A model generated the notes under the pieces. It ran no database searches, was not told where the DNA came from, and saw only the letters and a program-made list of their open reading frames with translations. Positions 18,076-28,796 of a stretch of DNA of 64,000 bases are shown here, one piece after another. How positions within the stretch are numbered: the first letter of the stretch is position 1; every line of letters begins with the position of its first letter. The translations under genes were made by a program, and so were the position numbers. The stretch covers positions 52,788-116,787 of the forward strand of contig NZ_KB912891.1 in assembly GCF_000383875.1 (NCBI RefSeq), written 5' to 3'. Origin of the DNA: Caldibacillus debilis DSM 16016. Its GTDB lineage: Bacteria > Bacillota > Bacilli > Bacillales > Caldibacillaceae.

Positions 18076-19266
18076 TTGGCGGCATGGGTTTTTGAAGTTG
18101 CGAAAGGAATCGGCATGTTCTTTCTTCATCCTCTTTTCTATATCGGCTGGTTTTACGCCGTTTATCTCGGCTACCGCCGGGTCAAAAGGGAACGGAAGGA
18201 TTTCCATGTCCGGGTGCAGGACGGCTGGTTTGAATTCCGCACCTATTTGTCTAAAGGGATATTGCCGGGGGTCCTCATTTCCCTCGTGGTTTTTGCCGCG
18301 GGCGCTTACAGTTCCTTCTCTTTTCCCGTCGCGGCCTTCTTCGCCACCCTTCTGTTTTCCCTGTTTTTGCATCCCGCTTGGTTATCGCCGGCCTTTACCG
18401 CCGGAACGGCCTTTTTTCTTTTGTATTTTTTGCAAATCTATCGCGCGGAAATTCCCTATTTGAACCGGTGGCTTTCCTTTGAGCCGGACGGGACGCTGCC
18501 GACGGTCTCTTTTTTGCTGGCCCTTTTGTTGTTTGCGGAAAGCTATTTGTTGTTTAAAGACGCGGCTTACCATACCTCCCCGCGGATCATCCGCAGCCCC
18601 CGGGGGCTGAACGTCGGCGTGCATGAATCCCGCCGGCTTTGGATGGTTCCGCTCGTGCTGGTCCTGCCCGGAGGAAATCTTCATCTGCCCTTGGATTTCT
18701 GGCCGCTTCTTCCGTTTCCGAACGAGGATTTTTCGCTCCTTATGATCCCCTATTGGATCGGATTTGCCCGGCAAATCCGCACCGATCTGCCGGCGGCTGC
18801 CGTTTCCGCCACGGCCAAAAGGGTTTTGGTCTTGGGGCTCATCGTGTCGGCCCTTGCGATTCCCGGCTTTTGGCATCCCCTCTGGTCCGCCGCTAGCGCG
18901 GCCGCAGCCGTGATCGGCCGGCTTTTTATCCCGTTGATCCAACGGATGCAGGACCAGAACCGGCCCTTCTATTTTTCCCGGTCGGAAAGGGGAGTGAAGA
19001 TTCTGGATATCATTCCCGGTTCCCCGGCCGAGCGGATGGGCTTGAAGATCGGGGAATTGGTGACGAAGGTGAACGGGACGCCGGTCAACGATGACACCGG
19101 ATTTTACGGGGCCCTGCAAAAAAACATGGCCTACTGCAGGCTGGAAGTCGTCGACCATCAGGGGGAGGTCCGCCTGGAAAGCGGGGCGCTGTACGAAGGG
19201 GAACATCATGAGCTCGGGATCCTCTTCGTCGGGAAAGAAAAACAATGGATGGATCATGCGGGGTAG
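18076..19266 (+). CDS. minJ: Topological determinant of division MinJ (PDZ membrane protein)
   Basis: A 396-residue membrane protein, essentially the length of B. subtilis MinJ (397). Six to eight hydrophobic helices are visible between residues 10 and 300, and a PDZ domain occupies the C-terminus (about 310-390, VKILDIIPGSPAERMGLKIG). MinJ links DivIVA at poles and septa to the MinCD division inhibitor. The call rests on topology, length and position after ctpB and before csbA-uvrBA. I prefer TTG 18076 because GGGGAGGTG lies six bases ahead; a longer frame begins at TTG 18046. Confidence 0.88.
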   Translation: MAAWVFEVAKGIGMFFLHPLFYIGWFYAVYLGYRRVKRERKDFHVRVQDGWFEFRTYLSKGILPGVLISLVVFAAGAYSSFSFPVAAFFATLLFSLFLHPAWLSPAFTAGTAFFLLYFLQIYRAEIPYLNRWLSFEPDGTLPTVSFLLALLLFAESYLLFKDAAYHTSPRIIRSPRGLNVGVHESRRLWMVPLVLVLPGGNLHLPLDFWPLLPFPNEDFSLLMIPYWIGFARQIRTDLPAAAVSATAKRVLVLGLIVSALAIPGFWHPLWSAASAAAAVIGRLFIPLIQRMQDQNRPFYFSRSERGVKILDIIPGSPAERMGLKIGELVTKVNGTPVNDDTGFYGALQKNMAYCRLEVVDHQGEVRLESGALYEGEHHELGILFVGKEKQWMDHAG

Positions 19267-19572
19267 GAACGGACGGCGGGAAGAGACTTGCCGTTCCGTT
19301 GCCGGCAACGGCGGTTTTCCTCCGCCTTTGGCCCGGGCTGTCCTTTTGTGATAAGGCCTCCGTCATCACGCCTTTTTGATTCCACGAATGAAACCCTTGG
19401 GCAGCCTTTCCGCGAACAAGCCCTGCGGGGGCCGTTTTTCCCTTTTCCGGGATGCGGCGCGCAAGCGCCATTCATCGGAATAAAAAAGTAAGCTTGATGC
19501 TTTTCGGAAGAAAAAATCCTTTTCCTGTGATAGGATAAACGATGAGAAGGTTCGTTGGACGGTGGAAGAGAT

Positions 19573-19794
19573 ATGGGCAAATATTTGGCGGCGCTGTTTT
19601 TTCCCGGTTTGCTCGTCGTCCTGTTCACCAGGGTGACCTATAACGCCCTGGTCGGATTGGTATTGACGGTGGCTTTGATCGCCATTTCCGTTTACCGCGG
19701 GTATACCGACACTTGGCCTTTATTGATCATCGATGCGTTATCCCTGACGGCCGGCTTCTGGTATTCCAGGCGAATGTCCCGGAAGTTCGTCTGA
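19573..19794 (+). CDS. csbA: CsbA-like small membrane protein
   Basis: A 73-residue protein with two to three hydrophobic helices. MGKYLAALFFPGLLVVLFTR and the later GYTDTWPLLIIDALSL resemble B. subtilis CsbA, a SigB-controlled general stress protein of unknown function that likewise sits before uvrB. ATG 19573 follows GGTGGAAGAG. I looked for a SigB promoter (GTTT and GGGTAT) upstream and did not find a convincing one; GGATAA at 19533 lacks its -35 partner. The 306 bases before the gene hold nothing else I recognise. Confidence 0.82.
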   Translation: MGKYLAALFFPGLLVVLFTRVTYNALVGLVLTVALIAISVYRGYTDTWPLLIIDALSLTAGFWYSRRMSRKFV

Positions 19795-19815
19795 CGGTGC
19801 CGGCGGGGGTTGCGG

Positions 19816-19861
19816 GCTGTTCGAAAAGTCATGGAGGAAGCGACTTTTTGGCAGCTTTTTT
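19816..19861 (+). terminator. Terminator of csbA
   Basis: Arms AAAAGTC and GACTTTT with an outer GCTG/CAGC pair, followed by TTTTTT. Confidence 0.65.
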
Positions 19862-19894
19862 CTTTTTGCGAAAGAAGTCCGGCATTCCAAAAAA

Positions 19895-19908
19895 CGAATA
19901 TTTGTTCG
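19895..19908. promoter_or_regulatory. LexA (DinR) SOS box of uvrB
   Basis: CGAATATTTGTTCG matches the Bacillus SOS box CGAACnnnnGTTCG with one difference and is flanked by AA/TT that extend the symmetry. A TGGTAAAAT extended -10 lies at 19936-19944. The box is 76 bases before the uvrB start, consistent with SOS induction of uvrBA. Confidence 0.85.
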
Positions 19909-19983
19909 TTTTTTTGTTTATTTTCCTCAATCTTATGGTAAAATGAAATCTATGATAATGACCGATTTCAAAGGATGATCCCG

Positions 19984-21966
19984 ATGAGCCAATCGTTTCA
20001 ATTAGTGTCCAAATTCAAGCCTCAAGGCGATCAGCCGCAGGCCATCCGAAAACTGGTGGAAGGCATTAAGCAAGGGAAAAAGCATCAAACCCTGCTCGGC
20101 GCCACGGGCACGGGGAAAACCTTTACGATATCCAACGTGATCCAGCAAGTCAACAAGCCGACCCTCGTCATCGCCCATAACAAAACGTTGGCGGGCCAGC
20201 TGTACAGCGAGTTTAAAGAGTTTTTCCCGAACAATGCGGTGGAATATTTCGTCAGCTATTACGATTATTATCAGCCGGAGGCTTATGTGCCCCAGACGGA
20301 TACGTATATCGAAAAGGATTCGAGCATCAACGACGAAATCGATAAACTGCGCCATTCGGCCACATCCGCCCTGTTCGAACGGCGGGATGTGATCATTGTC
20401 GCCAGCGTCTCCTGCATCTACGGTTTAGGATCGCCGGAGGAATACCGGGATCTCGTCGTTTCATTGCGGACAGGCATGGAGATCGACCGCAACCAATTAT
20501 TGCGCAAGCTTGTCGATATCCAGTACAACCGCAATGACATCGATTTTCAGCGGGGGACGTTCCGCGTCCGCGGCGATGTGGTGGAGATTTTCCCCGCTTC
20601 CCGGGATCAGCACTGCATCCGCGTGGAATTTTTCGGCGATGAAATCGACCGGATCCGGGAAGTGGACGCGCTGACCGGAGAGATCATCGGCGACCGTGAT
20701 CATGTGGCGATCTTTCCCGCATCCCACTTCGTTACCCGCGAGGAAAAGATGAAATTGGCCATCGAAAATATCGAAAAGGAGCTGGAGGAACAGCTGGCGA
20801 AGCTCCGGGCGCAAAACAAGCTTCTCGAAGCCCAGCGCCTGGAGCAGCGGACGAGATACGATCTGGAAATGATGCGGGAGATGGGCTATTGTTCCGGAAT
20901 CGAAAACTATTCGCGGCATTTGACCTTCCGGAAGCCGGGCGAACCCCCGTATACGCTGCTCGATTATTTCCCGGACGATTTCCTGATCGTCGTCGACGAG
21001 TCCCACGTCACCTTGCCTCAGCTCCGCGGGATGTACAACGGGGACCGGTCGCGGAAGGAAGTGCTCGTGGAACACGGCTTCCGCCTGCCCTCCGCCCTGG
21101 ATAACCGGCCGCTGACCTTCGAAGAGTTTGAACAACATATCCATCAGATCATCTATGTTTCGGCGACGCCCGGCCCCTATGAACTGGAGCATTGCCCGGA
21201 AGTGGTGGAACAGATCATCCGGCCGACCGGATTGCTGGATCCGGTTGTGGAAGTGCGGCCGGTCAAAGGCCAGATTGACGATTTGATCGGGGAGATCCGG
21301 GAACGGATCGACAGGAACGAGCGGGTGCTGGTGACGACGCTGACGAAGAAAATGGCGGAAGATTTGACCGATTATTTGAAGGATGCGGGAATTAAAGTGC
21401 AATATTTGCATTCCGAGGTGAAGACGCTGGAGCGGATCGAGATCGTCCGCGACTTGCGCCTCGGAAAATTCGACGTCATTGTCGGCATTAACCTTTTGCG
21501 GGAAGGGCTGGACATCCCGGAAGTCTCCCTCGTCGCCATCCTGGACGCCGACAAGGAAGGCTTTTTGCGCTCGGAACGCTCCCTCATCCAGACGATCGGC
21601 CGGGCGGCCCGGAACGCCAACGGCAAGGTCATCATGTACGCCGACACGATCACCAATTCGATGCGGATCGCCATCGAGGAAACCCGGCGGCGGAGAAGGA
21701 TACAGGAAGAGTACAATAAAAAACACGGCATCGTTCCGAAAACGATCCATAAAGAAATCCACGACGTGATCCGGGCCACCAAGGCCGCGGAAGACGGCGA
21801 AGAATACCGGACCGGAAGCCTTGCCAAAGGGAAGATGTCGAAGAAAGAAAGAGAGAAGTTGATCGCCCGTTTGGAAAAGGAAATGAAGGAAGCGGCGAAG
21901 GCTTTGGATTTCGAGCGGGCCGCCGAATTGCGTGATGCGATTTTCGAATTGAAGGCAGAAGGGTGA
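19984..21966 (+). CDS. uvrB: Excinuclease ABC subunit B
   Basis: A 660-residue helicase-like subunit of the UvrABC nucleotide excision repair enzyme. UvrB is loaded by UvrA, verifies the lesion and recruits UvrC. Walker A is GATGTGKT (39-46), the DNA-clamping beta-hairpin has [17 protein letters not shown], helicase motifs include [18 protein letters not shown] and QTIGRAARN, and the C-terminal UVR domain ([20 protein letters not shown]) contacts UvrC. ATG 19984 has AAAGGA at proper spacing, whereas ATG 19975 is too close to it. A LexA box precedes it, and uvrA starts seven bases downstream. Confidence 0.99.
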   Translation: MSQSFQLVSKFKPQGDQPQAIRKLVEGIKQGKKHQTLLGATGTGKTFTISNVIQQVNKPTLVIAHNKTLAGQLYSEFKEFFPNNAVEYFVSYYDYYQPEAYVPQTDTYIEKDSSINDEIDKLRHSATSALFERRDVIIVASVSCIYGLGSPEEYRDLVVSLRTGMEIDRNQLLRKLVDIQYNRNDIDFQRGTFRVRGDVVEIFPASRDQHCIRVEFFGDEIDRIREVDALTGEIIGDRDHVAIFPASHFVTREEKMKLAIENIEKELEEQLAKLRAQNKLLEAQRLEQRTRYDLEMMREMGYCSGIENYSRHLTFRKPGEPPYTLLDYFPDDFLIVVDESHVTLPQLRGMYNGDRSRKEVLVEHGFRLPSALDNRPLTFEEFEQHIHQIIYVSATPGPYELEHCPEVVEQIIRPTGLLDPVVEVRPVKGQIDDLIGEIRERIDRNERVLVTTLTKKMAEDLTDYLKDAGIKVQYLHSEVKTLERIEIVRDLRLGKFDVIVGINLLREGLDIPEVSLVAILDADKEGFLRSERSLIQTIGRAARNANGKVIMYADTITNSMRIAIEETRRRRRIQEEYNKKHGIVPKTIHKEIHDVIRATKAAEDGEEYRTGSLAKGKMSKKEREKLIARLEKEMKEAAKALDFERAAELRDAIFELKAEG

Positions 21967-21973
21967 AGAAAAG

Positions 21974-24838
21974 ATGAAAGATCGAATCGTTGTCCGGGGG
22001 GCCAGGACCCATAATTTGAAGAATATCAACGTGGAAATCCCGAGGGACCGGCTGGTCGTCCTTACGGGACTTTCCGGTTCGGGGAAGTCCTCCCTCGCCT
22101 TTGATACGATTTACGCGGAAGGACAGCGCCGTTACGTGGAATCCTTGTCGGCTTATGCCCGGCAATTTTTGGGGCAGATGGACAAGCCGGACGTGGATAC
22201 GATCGAAGGGCTTTCCCCCGCCATCTCCATCGACCAGAAAACGACGAGCCGGAACCCGCGGTCGACGGTCGGCACGGTGACGGAAATTTACGACTACCTG
22301 CGCCTTTTGTTCGCCCGGATTGGGAAGCCGATCTGCCCGAAACACGGCATCGAGATCAACTCCCAGACGGTGGAGCAAATGGTCGACCGGATTTTGGAAT
22401 ATCCGGAACAGACGCGGATCCAAATTTTGGCCCCGGTGGTATCGGGGCGGAAGGGCACCCATGCCAAGGTTTTGGAGGACATTAAGAAGGAAGGGTTCGT
22501 CCGCGTCCGCGTCGACGGGGAGATCAGGGACATCCAGGAGAACATCGAACTGGAGAAAAACAAAAAACATTCCATCGAAGTCGTGGTCGACCGGATCATT
22601 CTCAAACCGGGCGTGCAGGCCCGGTTGACCGATTCGCTGGAAACGGCTTTGAAACTGGCCGACGGCCGGGTCATCATCGATGTCATCGGCAAGGAAGAAT
22701 TGCTGATGAGCGAAAAGCTCGCCTGTCCGATCTGCGGCTTTTCCATCGGCGATTTGGAGCCGCGGATGTTTTCGTTCAACAGCCCCTTCGGCGCCTGCCC
22801 GGATTGCGACGGGATCGGCGCGAAGCTGGAAGCGGACGTGGACTTGATCATCCCCAACAAGGAATTGTCCTTGCGGGAAAACGCCATCGCCCCGTGGGAG
22901 CCGGTCAGCTCCCAGTACTATGTCCAGCTGCTGGAAGCGGTTTGCGACCATTACGGCATCGACATGGACGTCCCGGTGAAACAGATTCCCGATCATTTGA
23001 TGGAAAAATTGCTGTACGGTTCGAACGGAGAAAAGATTTATTTCCGATACGTCAGCGATTTCGGCCAGGTCCATGAAAAATATGTGGAATTCGAGGGAGT
23101 CGTCCGCAACGTGGAACGGCGCTTCCGCGAAACGACTTCCGATTACGTCCGGGAGCAAATGGAAAAATATATGGCCCACAAAGTTTGTCCCACCTGCCGC
23201 GGGCACCGTTTGCGGCCGGAAAGCCTGGCCGTCAAGATCAACGGCCGCCACATCGGCGAAGTCACCGAGATGTCGATCAAAGAAGCCTTGGCCTTTTTCG
23301 AAAACTTGCCCTTGTCCGAAAAGGAATACAGCATCGCCCGGTTAATTTTGCGGGAGATAAAAGAGCGGCTCGGTTTCCTGGCGGGCGTCGGCCTCGATTA
23401 TTTGACCCTCAGCCGTTCGGCAGGCACCTTGTCCGGCGGCGAGGCGCAAAGGATCCGCCTGGCCACCCAGATCGGCTCCCAGCTGACCGGGGTCTTGTAC
23501 GTGCTCGATGAGCCGTCCATCGGCCTCCATCAGCGGGACAACGACCGCCTGCTGGCCGCGTTGAAGAAAATGCGCGACCTCGGCAATACGCTGATCGTCG
23601 TTGAACACGACGAGGATACGATGCTGGCCAGCGACTATCTGATCGATGTGGGGCCGGGGGCCGGAGCCCGCGGGGGAGAGATCGTCGCGGCCGGGACGCC
23701 GGAGGAAGTGATGAATAACCCGAAATCCCTGACCGGTCAATATTTGTCGGGAAAGAAATTCATCCCCGTCCCGAGGAAAAGGCGGAAGGGTAACGGCCAT
23801 TTCCTCGAAGTCATCGGCGCCCAGGAAAACAACTTGAAAAACATCAACGTGAAATTCCCCCTCGGCACCTTCATCGCCGTCACCGGCGTCTCCGGTTCGG
23901 GAAAGAGCACGTTGGTCAACGAGATTTTGTACAAATCCCTGTCCCAAAAGCTCCATCAATCGAAGGTCAAGCCGGGAAAACATAAGGGGATCAAAGGGAT
24001 CGAGCATCTGGAAAAGGTGATCGACATCGACCAATCGCCCATCGGGCGGACACCCCGCTCCAATCCGGCGACCTACACCGGGGTCTTTGACGATATCCGC
24101 GACGTCTTCGCCGCGACCAACGAGGCGAAGGTCCGCGGGTACAAGAAGGGGCGCTTCAGCTTTAACGTCAAGGGCGGGCGCTGTGAAGCCTGCCGCGGCG
24201 ACGGGATCATCAAAATCGAGATGCACTTCCTCCCGGATGTCTACATCCCCTGCGAGATCTGCCACGGAAAACGGTACAACCGGGAAACGCTGGAAGTGAA
24301 ATATAAAGGGAAAAACATCGCCGAAGTGCTGGACATGACCGTGGAGGAAGCCCTCGAATTTTTCGCCAACATCCCGAAAATCAAGCGGAAACTGCAGACG
24401 ATCGTGGATGTGGGGCTCGGTTACATCAAGCTGGGCCAGCCGGCCACCACCTTGTCCGGCGGAGAAGCCCAGCGGGTAAAACTGGCTTCGGAATTGCACC
24501 GCCGTTCCAACGGAAAAAGTTTATATATTTTGGACGAGCCGACAACGGGACTTCATACGGACGACATCGCCCGCCTTTTGAAAGTGCTGCATCGCCTCGT
24601 GGATAACGGGGATACGGTCGTCGTCATCGAACATAATTTGGATGTGATCAAAACGGCCGATTACATCATCGACCTCGGCCCCGAAGGCGGGGAGGGCGGC
24701 GGAACGGTCATCGCCGCCGGCACGCCGGAGGAGATCGTCAAGGTGGGAAGCTCGTATACCGGGCAATATTTGGACAAAATTTTGAAGCGGGATTTGGCCC
24801 GCATGAACGCCCGAGAAGAAGCCGTAAACCGGGTCTGA
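21974..24838 (+). CDS. uvrA: Excinuclease ABC subunit A
   Basis: A 954-residue UvrA, the damage-recognition ATPase of excision repair. It has two ABC-type ATPase modules: first Walker [15 protein letters not shown] near residue 33, second [14 protein letters not shown] near 640; signatures [11 protein letters not shown] and [11 protein letters not shown]. Zinc fingers are visible as [14 protein letters not shown] and [14 protein letters not shown]. It is co-transcribed with uvrB. The length is typical (B. subtilis 957). Confidence 0.99.
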   Translation: MKDRIVVRGARTHNLKNINVEIPRDRLVVLTGLSGSGKSSLAFDTIYAEGQRRYVESLSAYARQFLGQMDKPDVDTIEGLSPAISIDQKTTSRNPRSTVGTVTEIYDYLRLLFARIGKPICPKHGIEINSQTVEQMVDRILEYPEQTRIQILAPVVSGRKGTHAKVLEDIKKEGFVRVRVDGEIRDIQENIELEKNKKHSIEVVVDRIILKPGVQARLTDSLETALKLADGRVIIDVIGKEELLMSEKLACPICGFSIGDLEPRMFSFNSPFGACPDCDGIGAKLEADVDLIIPNKELSLRENAIAPWEPVSSQYYVQLLEAVCDHYGIDMDVPVKQIPDHLMEKLLYGSNGEKIYFRYVSDFGQVHEKYVEFEGVVRNVERRFRETTSDYVREQMEKYMAHKVCPTCRGHRLRPESLAVKINGRHIGEVTEMSIKEALAFFENLPLSEKEYSIARLILREIKERLGFLAGVGLDYLTLSRSAGTLSGGEAQRIRLATQIGSQLTGVLYVLDEPSIGLHQRDNDRLLAALKKMRDLGNTLIVVEHDEDTMLASDYLIDVGPGAGARGGEIVAAGTPEEVMNNPKSLTGQYLSGKKFIPVPRKRRKGNGHFLEVIGAQENNLKNINVKFPLGTFIAVTGVSGSGKSTLVNEILYKSLSQKLHQSKVKPGKHKGIKGIEHLEKVIDIDQSPIGRTPRSNPATYTGVFDDIRDVFAATNEAKVRGYKKGRFSFNVKGGRCEACRGDGIIKIEMHFLPDVYIPCEICHGKRYNRETLEVKYKGKNIAEVLDMTVEEALEFFANIPKIKRKLQTIVDVGLGYIKLGQPATTLSGGEAQRVKLASELHRRSNGKSLYILDEPTTGLHTDDIARLLKVLHRLVDNGDTVVVIEHNLDVIKTADYIIDLGPEGGEGGGTVIAAGTPEEIVKVGSSYTGQYLDKILKRDLARMNAREEAVNRV

Positions 24839-25124
24839 ACGCCCTTCGGGTGCGCGGCAGCCGGCAGGAAGGACGCGGGAGCGTACAAAAACCGGATTCG
24901 CGGCCCGTTCGGAAACGGCCCGTTTTAGGGGACGCCCAGGAGGGCGGTGGGCAGGATCCTTCCGGTGCCGGAAAGGACAAAGGACCTGGCCCGCGGGAAC
25001 GCCTTGGCGGTGGCAGCGGCAAACCGTGCGGCGCCGGAAGAAGGATTTTGGACCAATGGGATAAGTGAATATTTGAAGCAAAGCTGTGGTCCGGATGACA
25101 AGCCGGAAAGCGGCCATCGGCACC

Positions 25125-25154
25125 TTCCCCGGGATTTTCCCCGGGGAATTTTTT
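25125..25154 (+). terminator. Terminator downstream of uvrA
   Basis: TTCCCCGGG (25125-25133) and CCCGGGGAA (25140-25148) pair, followed by six T residues. It lies 290 bases after uvrA. The rest of the 540-base gap before the convergent nagB shows only GC-rich sequence with small hairpins. Confidence 0.55.
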
Positions 25155-25307
25155 GGCACGAAAGCAAGGGTTCAAGCCGACCTTGGCCGGCTGGCGGACC
25201 GGCCACGATGCGGATCCTTGCGGTGCCGGGACGGCGGCCGGGCCCCCTGAATTGATCCGAAGGGATGCAAGTGATCGACAGGGAAATTTTGCCGGGATAA
25301 ATCGGCA

Positions 25308-25342
25308 TAAAAAAGCCCGGCCCCTTATCCGGGAGCCGGGCG
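25308..25342 (-). terminator. Terminator of nagAB
   Basis: On the minus strand GCCCGGC (25341-25335) and a matching GCCGGGC (25321-25315) bracket the loop and are followed by six T residues. Confidence 0.8.
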
Positions 25343-25378
25343 AATTGAAACCGCGGGAAAAGGGATTTTGCAAAGGAT

Positions 25379-26137
25379 TCACTTTGCCAGCAATTCCTGC
25401 AGATCCTTTCCGCTTTCGCTCGCCAGGGCGTCTTCGTCGACAAAGACGAACACTTTCGGATGGGTTTTTATGGCCGAAGCGGGGAAATCCTCGTTCGGCT
25501 CTTCGGTAAACAGCCGGCGGACCGCTTCCTGTTTCCCCTTTCCGGAAATCAAGAGCAGGATTTCCTTCGCTTCCAAAATGGTTCCGATCCCCATGGTGAT
25601 GGCATGGGTCGGCACATCGTCCAGGGATGGGAAAAACCGGGAGTTGGCCTGCCGGGTGCTTTCCGCCAAACGGATGTATTGGGTCCGGCTGTTGAAGGGC
25701 GATCCGGGTTCATTGAACCCGATATGACCGTTTCGCCCGATTCCGAGGATTTGCAGGTCGATGCCCCCGAATTTTTTGATTAATGCCTCGTAGTTTTTGC
25801 ATTCTTCCTCGATGTTTTCCGCCGTTCCGTCCGGGATGAAAGTGTTGTTCTTGTCGATATCGATATGGTTGAACAGCTGGTGGTCCATGAAATAGCGGTA
25901 GCTGTTCGGATCGTTTCCGTCCAGGCCGACGTATTCGTCCAAGTTGAAGGTGACGACCCGGCGGAAACTGATGTTGTTGTTTTTATATTCGGCGATCAGG
26001 TTTTGATAAAGCCCGATCGGCGTCGAGCCGGTGGCCAGGCCCAAGACGAGGTCCGGTTTTTCCTTGATCCGGCTGACGATATGGGCGCAGGCCTTTTTGC
26101 TCATGTCTTCGTAATTTTTTGCGACGATCACTTCCAT
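25379..26137 (-). CDS. nagB: Glucosamine-6-phosphate deaminase
   Basis: A 252-residue NagB that converts glucosamine-6-phosphate to fructose-6-phosphate and ammonia, feeding amino sugars into glycolysis. The N-terminal GLATGSTPIGLYQ phosphate-binding motif, the FNLDEYVGL segment with catalytic Asp/Glu and the IGRNGHIGFNEPGSPF loop are all present. It begins two bases after nagA, so the two form one operon. Unlike B. subtilis, no nagR regulator gene follows; a terminator lies right behind it. Confidence 0.97.
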   Translation of the reverse strand: MEVIVAKNYEDMSKKACAHIVSRIKEKPDLVLGLATGSTPIGLYQNLIAEYKNNNISFRRVVTFNLDEYVGLDGNDPNSYRYFMDHQLFNHIDIDKNNTFIPDGTAENIEEECKNYEALIKKFGGIDLQILGIGRNGHIGFNEPGSPFNSRTQYIRLAESTRQANSRFFPSLDDVPTHAITMGIGTILEAKEILLLISGKGKQEAVRRLFTEEPNEDFPASAIKTHPKVFVFVDEDALASESGKDLQELLAK

Positions 26138-26139
26138 GT

Positions 26140-27318
26140 TTAAAACTCTCCTTTAAACGCGATGGCTCCTCTGCAGATTGTCAATATCGGTTCGTACTGT
26201 TCGTTCAGGACGACCAGGTCGGCGTCTTTTCCCGCCTCCAGGCTGCCTTTCCGGTCAAACAGCCCCAATTCCCTCGCCGGGTTTTCCGACGCCAGCTTTA
26301 CGGCCTCCGGCAGGGTGAGGGAGGTATGTGCCAGAATATTTTTGATCCCGTCTTTCATTTTGAGAATGCTGCCGGCCAATGTGCCGTCAGAAAGCAGCGC
26401 CTTCCCGTCCCGGACGTGGACATCCTGTCCGCCGAGATCGTAGACGCCGTTTTTCAAACATTTGGCCCGCATGGCGTCGGTAATCAATACGACACGGTCC
26501 AGGCCCTTTGCCTGCAAGATGAGGCGGAACATCTCCGGCCGGACGTGGATGCCGTCGGCGATGAGCTCCACGGTCAATTCATCGAAAAGGAGGGCGGCAC
26601 CCGCCGTTCCCGGTTCGCGGTGGTGAATCCCTTTCATGCCGTTGAACAAATGGGTCACATGGGTCGCCCCCGCTTCCACGGCCGCCTTCACATCCGCATA
26701 ATCGGCGTCGCTGTGTCCGATGGAGGCGATGCAACGGTTCTTTGATAAATAATGAACAAGTTCAAGCCCGTTGGGACATTCGGGGGCCATCGTCACCAGA
26801 CGGATATGGCCTTCCGCGAGGTTTTGCCATTTTTGAAAGGTCTCCACATCCGGTTCGAGGATATATTCTTCCGGTTGGGCCCCCTTCCTTTTGGCATTAA
26901 TAAAAGGTCCTTCCAAATGGATGCCGACGACTTCCGCTTTTCCCGGGGCGTTCTGTTCCTTGATGTAGGAAGCCGCATTGGCCAGGGCCTTTTCGATGGC
27001 TTGAGGGCTTTGGGTGATCGTAGTCGCCAAAAAGGCGGTGGTCCCTTCCTTCGCCAAAGTTTTCGCGATCGTATCCAGGGCTTCGGGCGTGGCATCCATC
27101 GTATCGGCGCCCCCCGCCCCGTGGATATGTACATCGATAAATCCCGGCACGATGTAGACGGGATGGGAAAAGGTTATGGTTTCCGCATCGGGGAGGGCAT
27201 GCCCGCCTTTTCTTCCCGCCTTTTCAATCTTGCCGTCCCTGATGGCTACAAACCCATCCTCCAGAAGTTCATTTCCCAGGCATACCGTTCCTTCGACAAT
27301 GAAAGCGTCGCTTTTCAT
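26140..27318 (-). CDS. nagA: N-acetylglucosamine-6-phosphate deacetylase
   Basis: A 392-residue amidohydrolase-family enzyme that removes acetate from N-acetylglucosamine-6-phosphate, the step before NagB. The metal-site HIHG follows VPGFIDV, and the catalytic Asp is expected in VLITDAMRA. The start is ATG at 27318, which matches the family N-terminus (MKSDAFIVEGTVCL); AAAGGAG lies 15 bases ahead, rather far, and the frame stays open beyond it to 27639 without a better start. The likely -10 on this strand is the TATACTATAAT run around 27362-27372. The gene is divergent from hprK. Confidence 0.95.
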   Translation of the reverse strand: MKSDAFIVEGTVCLGNELLEDGFVAIRDGKIEKAGRKGGHALPDAETITFSHPVYIVPGFIDVHIHGAGGADTMDATPEALDTIAKTLAKEGTTAFLATTITQSPQAIEKALANAASYIKEQNAPGKAEVVGIHLEGPFINAKRKGAQPEEYILEPDVETFQKWQNLAEGHIRLVTMAPECPNGLELVHYLSKNRCIASIGHSDADYADVKAAVEAGATHVTHLFNGMKGIHHREPGTAGAALLFDELTVELIADGIHVRPEMFRLILQAKGLDRVVLITDAMRAKCLKNGVYDLGGQDVHVRDGKALLSDGTLAGSILKMKDGIKNILAHTSLTLPEAVKLASENPARELGLFDRKGSLEAGKDADLVVLNEQYEPILTICRGAIAFKGEF

Positions 27319-27489
27319 TTCGGGACTCTCATTCTCCTTTATTTCATAGTGTTCACTCCCTATTATAGTATAATTTCTTAAGGAAGACATCTTTATCATG
27401 GGACGGAGGGGCGAAAAAACGTTCCCCGAATCCGGAAAGACAAAACCGCGGAAATTTTCTGCCCTTTTATTTTTCTTCTCCGGAAAACA

Positions 27490-27498
27490 TGATAAAAT
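27490..27498 (+). promoter_or_regulatory. Extended -10 promoter candidate for hprK
   Basis: TGATAAAAT is a good extended -10, 53 bases before the hprK start. No clear -35 is seen. Confidence 0.4.
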
Positions 27499-27550
27499 AG
27501 GCATAACAAAAAGGAACGGACCAGAAAAAGGAAAAGCGAGTGGAAGCAAG

Positions 27551-28489
27551 ATGGCAAAGGTGACTGTGAAAGATTTATTGAAAAATTTTAAAATGGAGCT
27601 GGTCAGCGGAGAAGAGGGCATCAACCGGCAGATTACCACGAGCGATCTGTCCAGGCCGGGGATCGAATTGGCCGGATTTTACGACCATTATCCGGCGGAG
27701 CGGGTCCAGCTGCTCGGAAGGACGGAATTGTCCTTTTTCCATAAATTTTTGTCGCCGCAGGAACGGAAGGAAAGAATGGAGAAGCTTTGCACGGAAATCA
27801 CCCCGGCCATCATCGTGACGCGCAACCAAGAGGTCCCGGAAGAGCTCATCCGGGCTTCGGAAAGGGTCGGGGTTCCCGTTTTGCGCTCCCCGATGAAAAC
27901 AACCAAGATTTCGAGCCTCTTGACCAATTATTTGGAAGGGAAGCTGGCCCCGACCATTTCCATCCACGGCGTCCTCGTGGATGTCTACGGCGTCGGCGTT
28001 TTAATTACGGGGAAAAGCGGCGTCGGGAAAAGCGAAACGGCCCTCGAGCTGGTAAAGCGGGGGCACCGCCTCGTCGCCGATGACTGCGTGGAGATCCGCC
28101 AGGAAGATTACGACACCCTGGTTGGAAACGCTCCCGAGCTGATCGAACATTTGTTGGAGATTCGCGGACTTGGGATCATCAATGTCATGACCTTATTCGG
28201 CGCCGGCAGCGTCCGGAGCCATAAGCGGATCTCCCTGTGCATCCATTTGGAAAATTGGGATGCGAACAAACAATATGACCGGATCGGCCTGGAAGAGGAA
28301 AAGATGAAGATCTTCGACACGGAATTGCCGAAGCTGACGATCCCTGTTCAGCCGGGCAGAAACCTGGCCGTCATCATCGAAGTGGCGGCCATGAATTACC
28401 GGCTGAAACGGATGGGGGTAAATGCGGCGCAATTGTTTACCGAAAAGCTGTACAGTTCCATCACCCAACGCCCCGATGATGAAGATTGA
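27551..28489 (+). CDS. hprK: HPr kinase/phosphorylase
   Basis: A 312-residue bifunctional enzyme that phosphorylates HPr at Ser46 when glycolytic intermediates are high and dephosphorylates it when phosphate is high, the sensor of CcpA-dependent catabolite repression. Walker A is GKSGVGKS (154-161), a conserved His lies at 139, and the family signature [17 protein letters not shown] starts at 203. ATG 27551 matches the family start; the upstream open frame is not conserved. It heads the hprK-lgt-yvoD-ppaX-yvoF series known from B. subtilis. PpaX in the same series removes the pyrophosphate that the phosphorylase reaction makes. Confidence 0.98.
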   Translation: MAKVTVKDLLKNFKMELVSGEEGINRQITTSDLSRPGIELAGFYDHYPAERVQLLGRTELSFFHKFLSPQERKERMEKLCTEITPAIIVTRNQEVPEELIRASERVGVPVLRSPMKTTKISSLLTNYLEGKLAPTISIHGVLVDVYGVGVLITGKSGVGKSETALELVKRGHRLVADDCVEIRQEDYDTLVGNAPELIEHLLEIRGLGIINVMTLFGAGSVRSHKRISLCIHLENWDANKQYDRIGLEEEKMKIFDTELPKLTIPVQPGRNLAVIIEVAAMNYRLKRMGVNAAQLFTEKLYSSITQRPDDED

Positions 28490-28796
28490 TTCGGCCGGCG
28501 GGCCGGATTTGCGGGAAATGCCGAAAGGACCGCACATCATGCGCGATTTTTCCCGCCGGATGATCGATGGGCGGGCGGTCCATGGGTCTGATCAACCGAT
28601 TTGCAAATAAACCGCATTGAGCGATTTACCGGATTCATGAACATTCCCGCTTTTGCGAACCGATTGCGGCGGAAGGGGACCGGCGGCCAATCCGCGCGGT
28701 CGGGCTGGCGGCCTGTAAGGAAATGACCGTCCCTTTCCGCCGTCCAATCACTAAACGGGCAGAACGATTCGTCAATCTTTGATAAGGAGAGGTAAT

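Noticed and set aside
19533..19538. SigB promoter of csbA
   Set aside because: Only a partial -10 (GGATAA) is visible and no GTTT-type -35 lies at the right distance.
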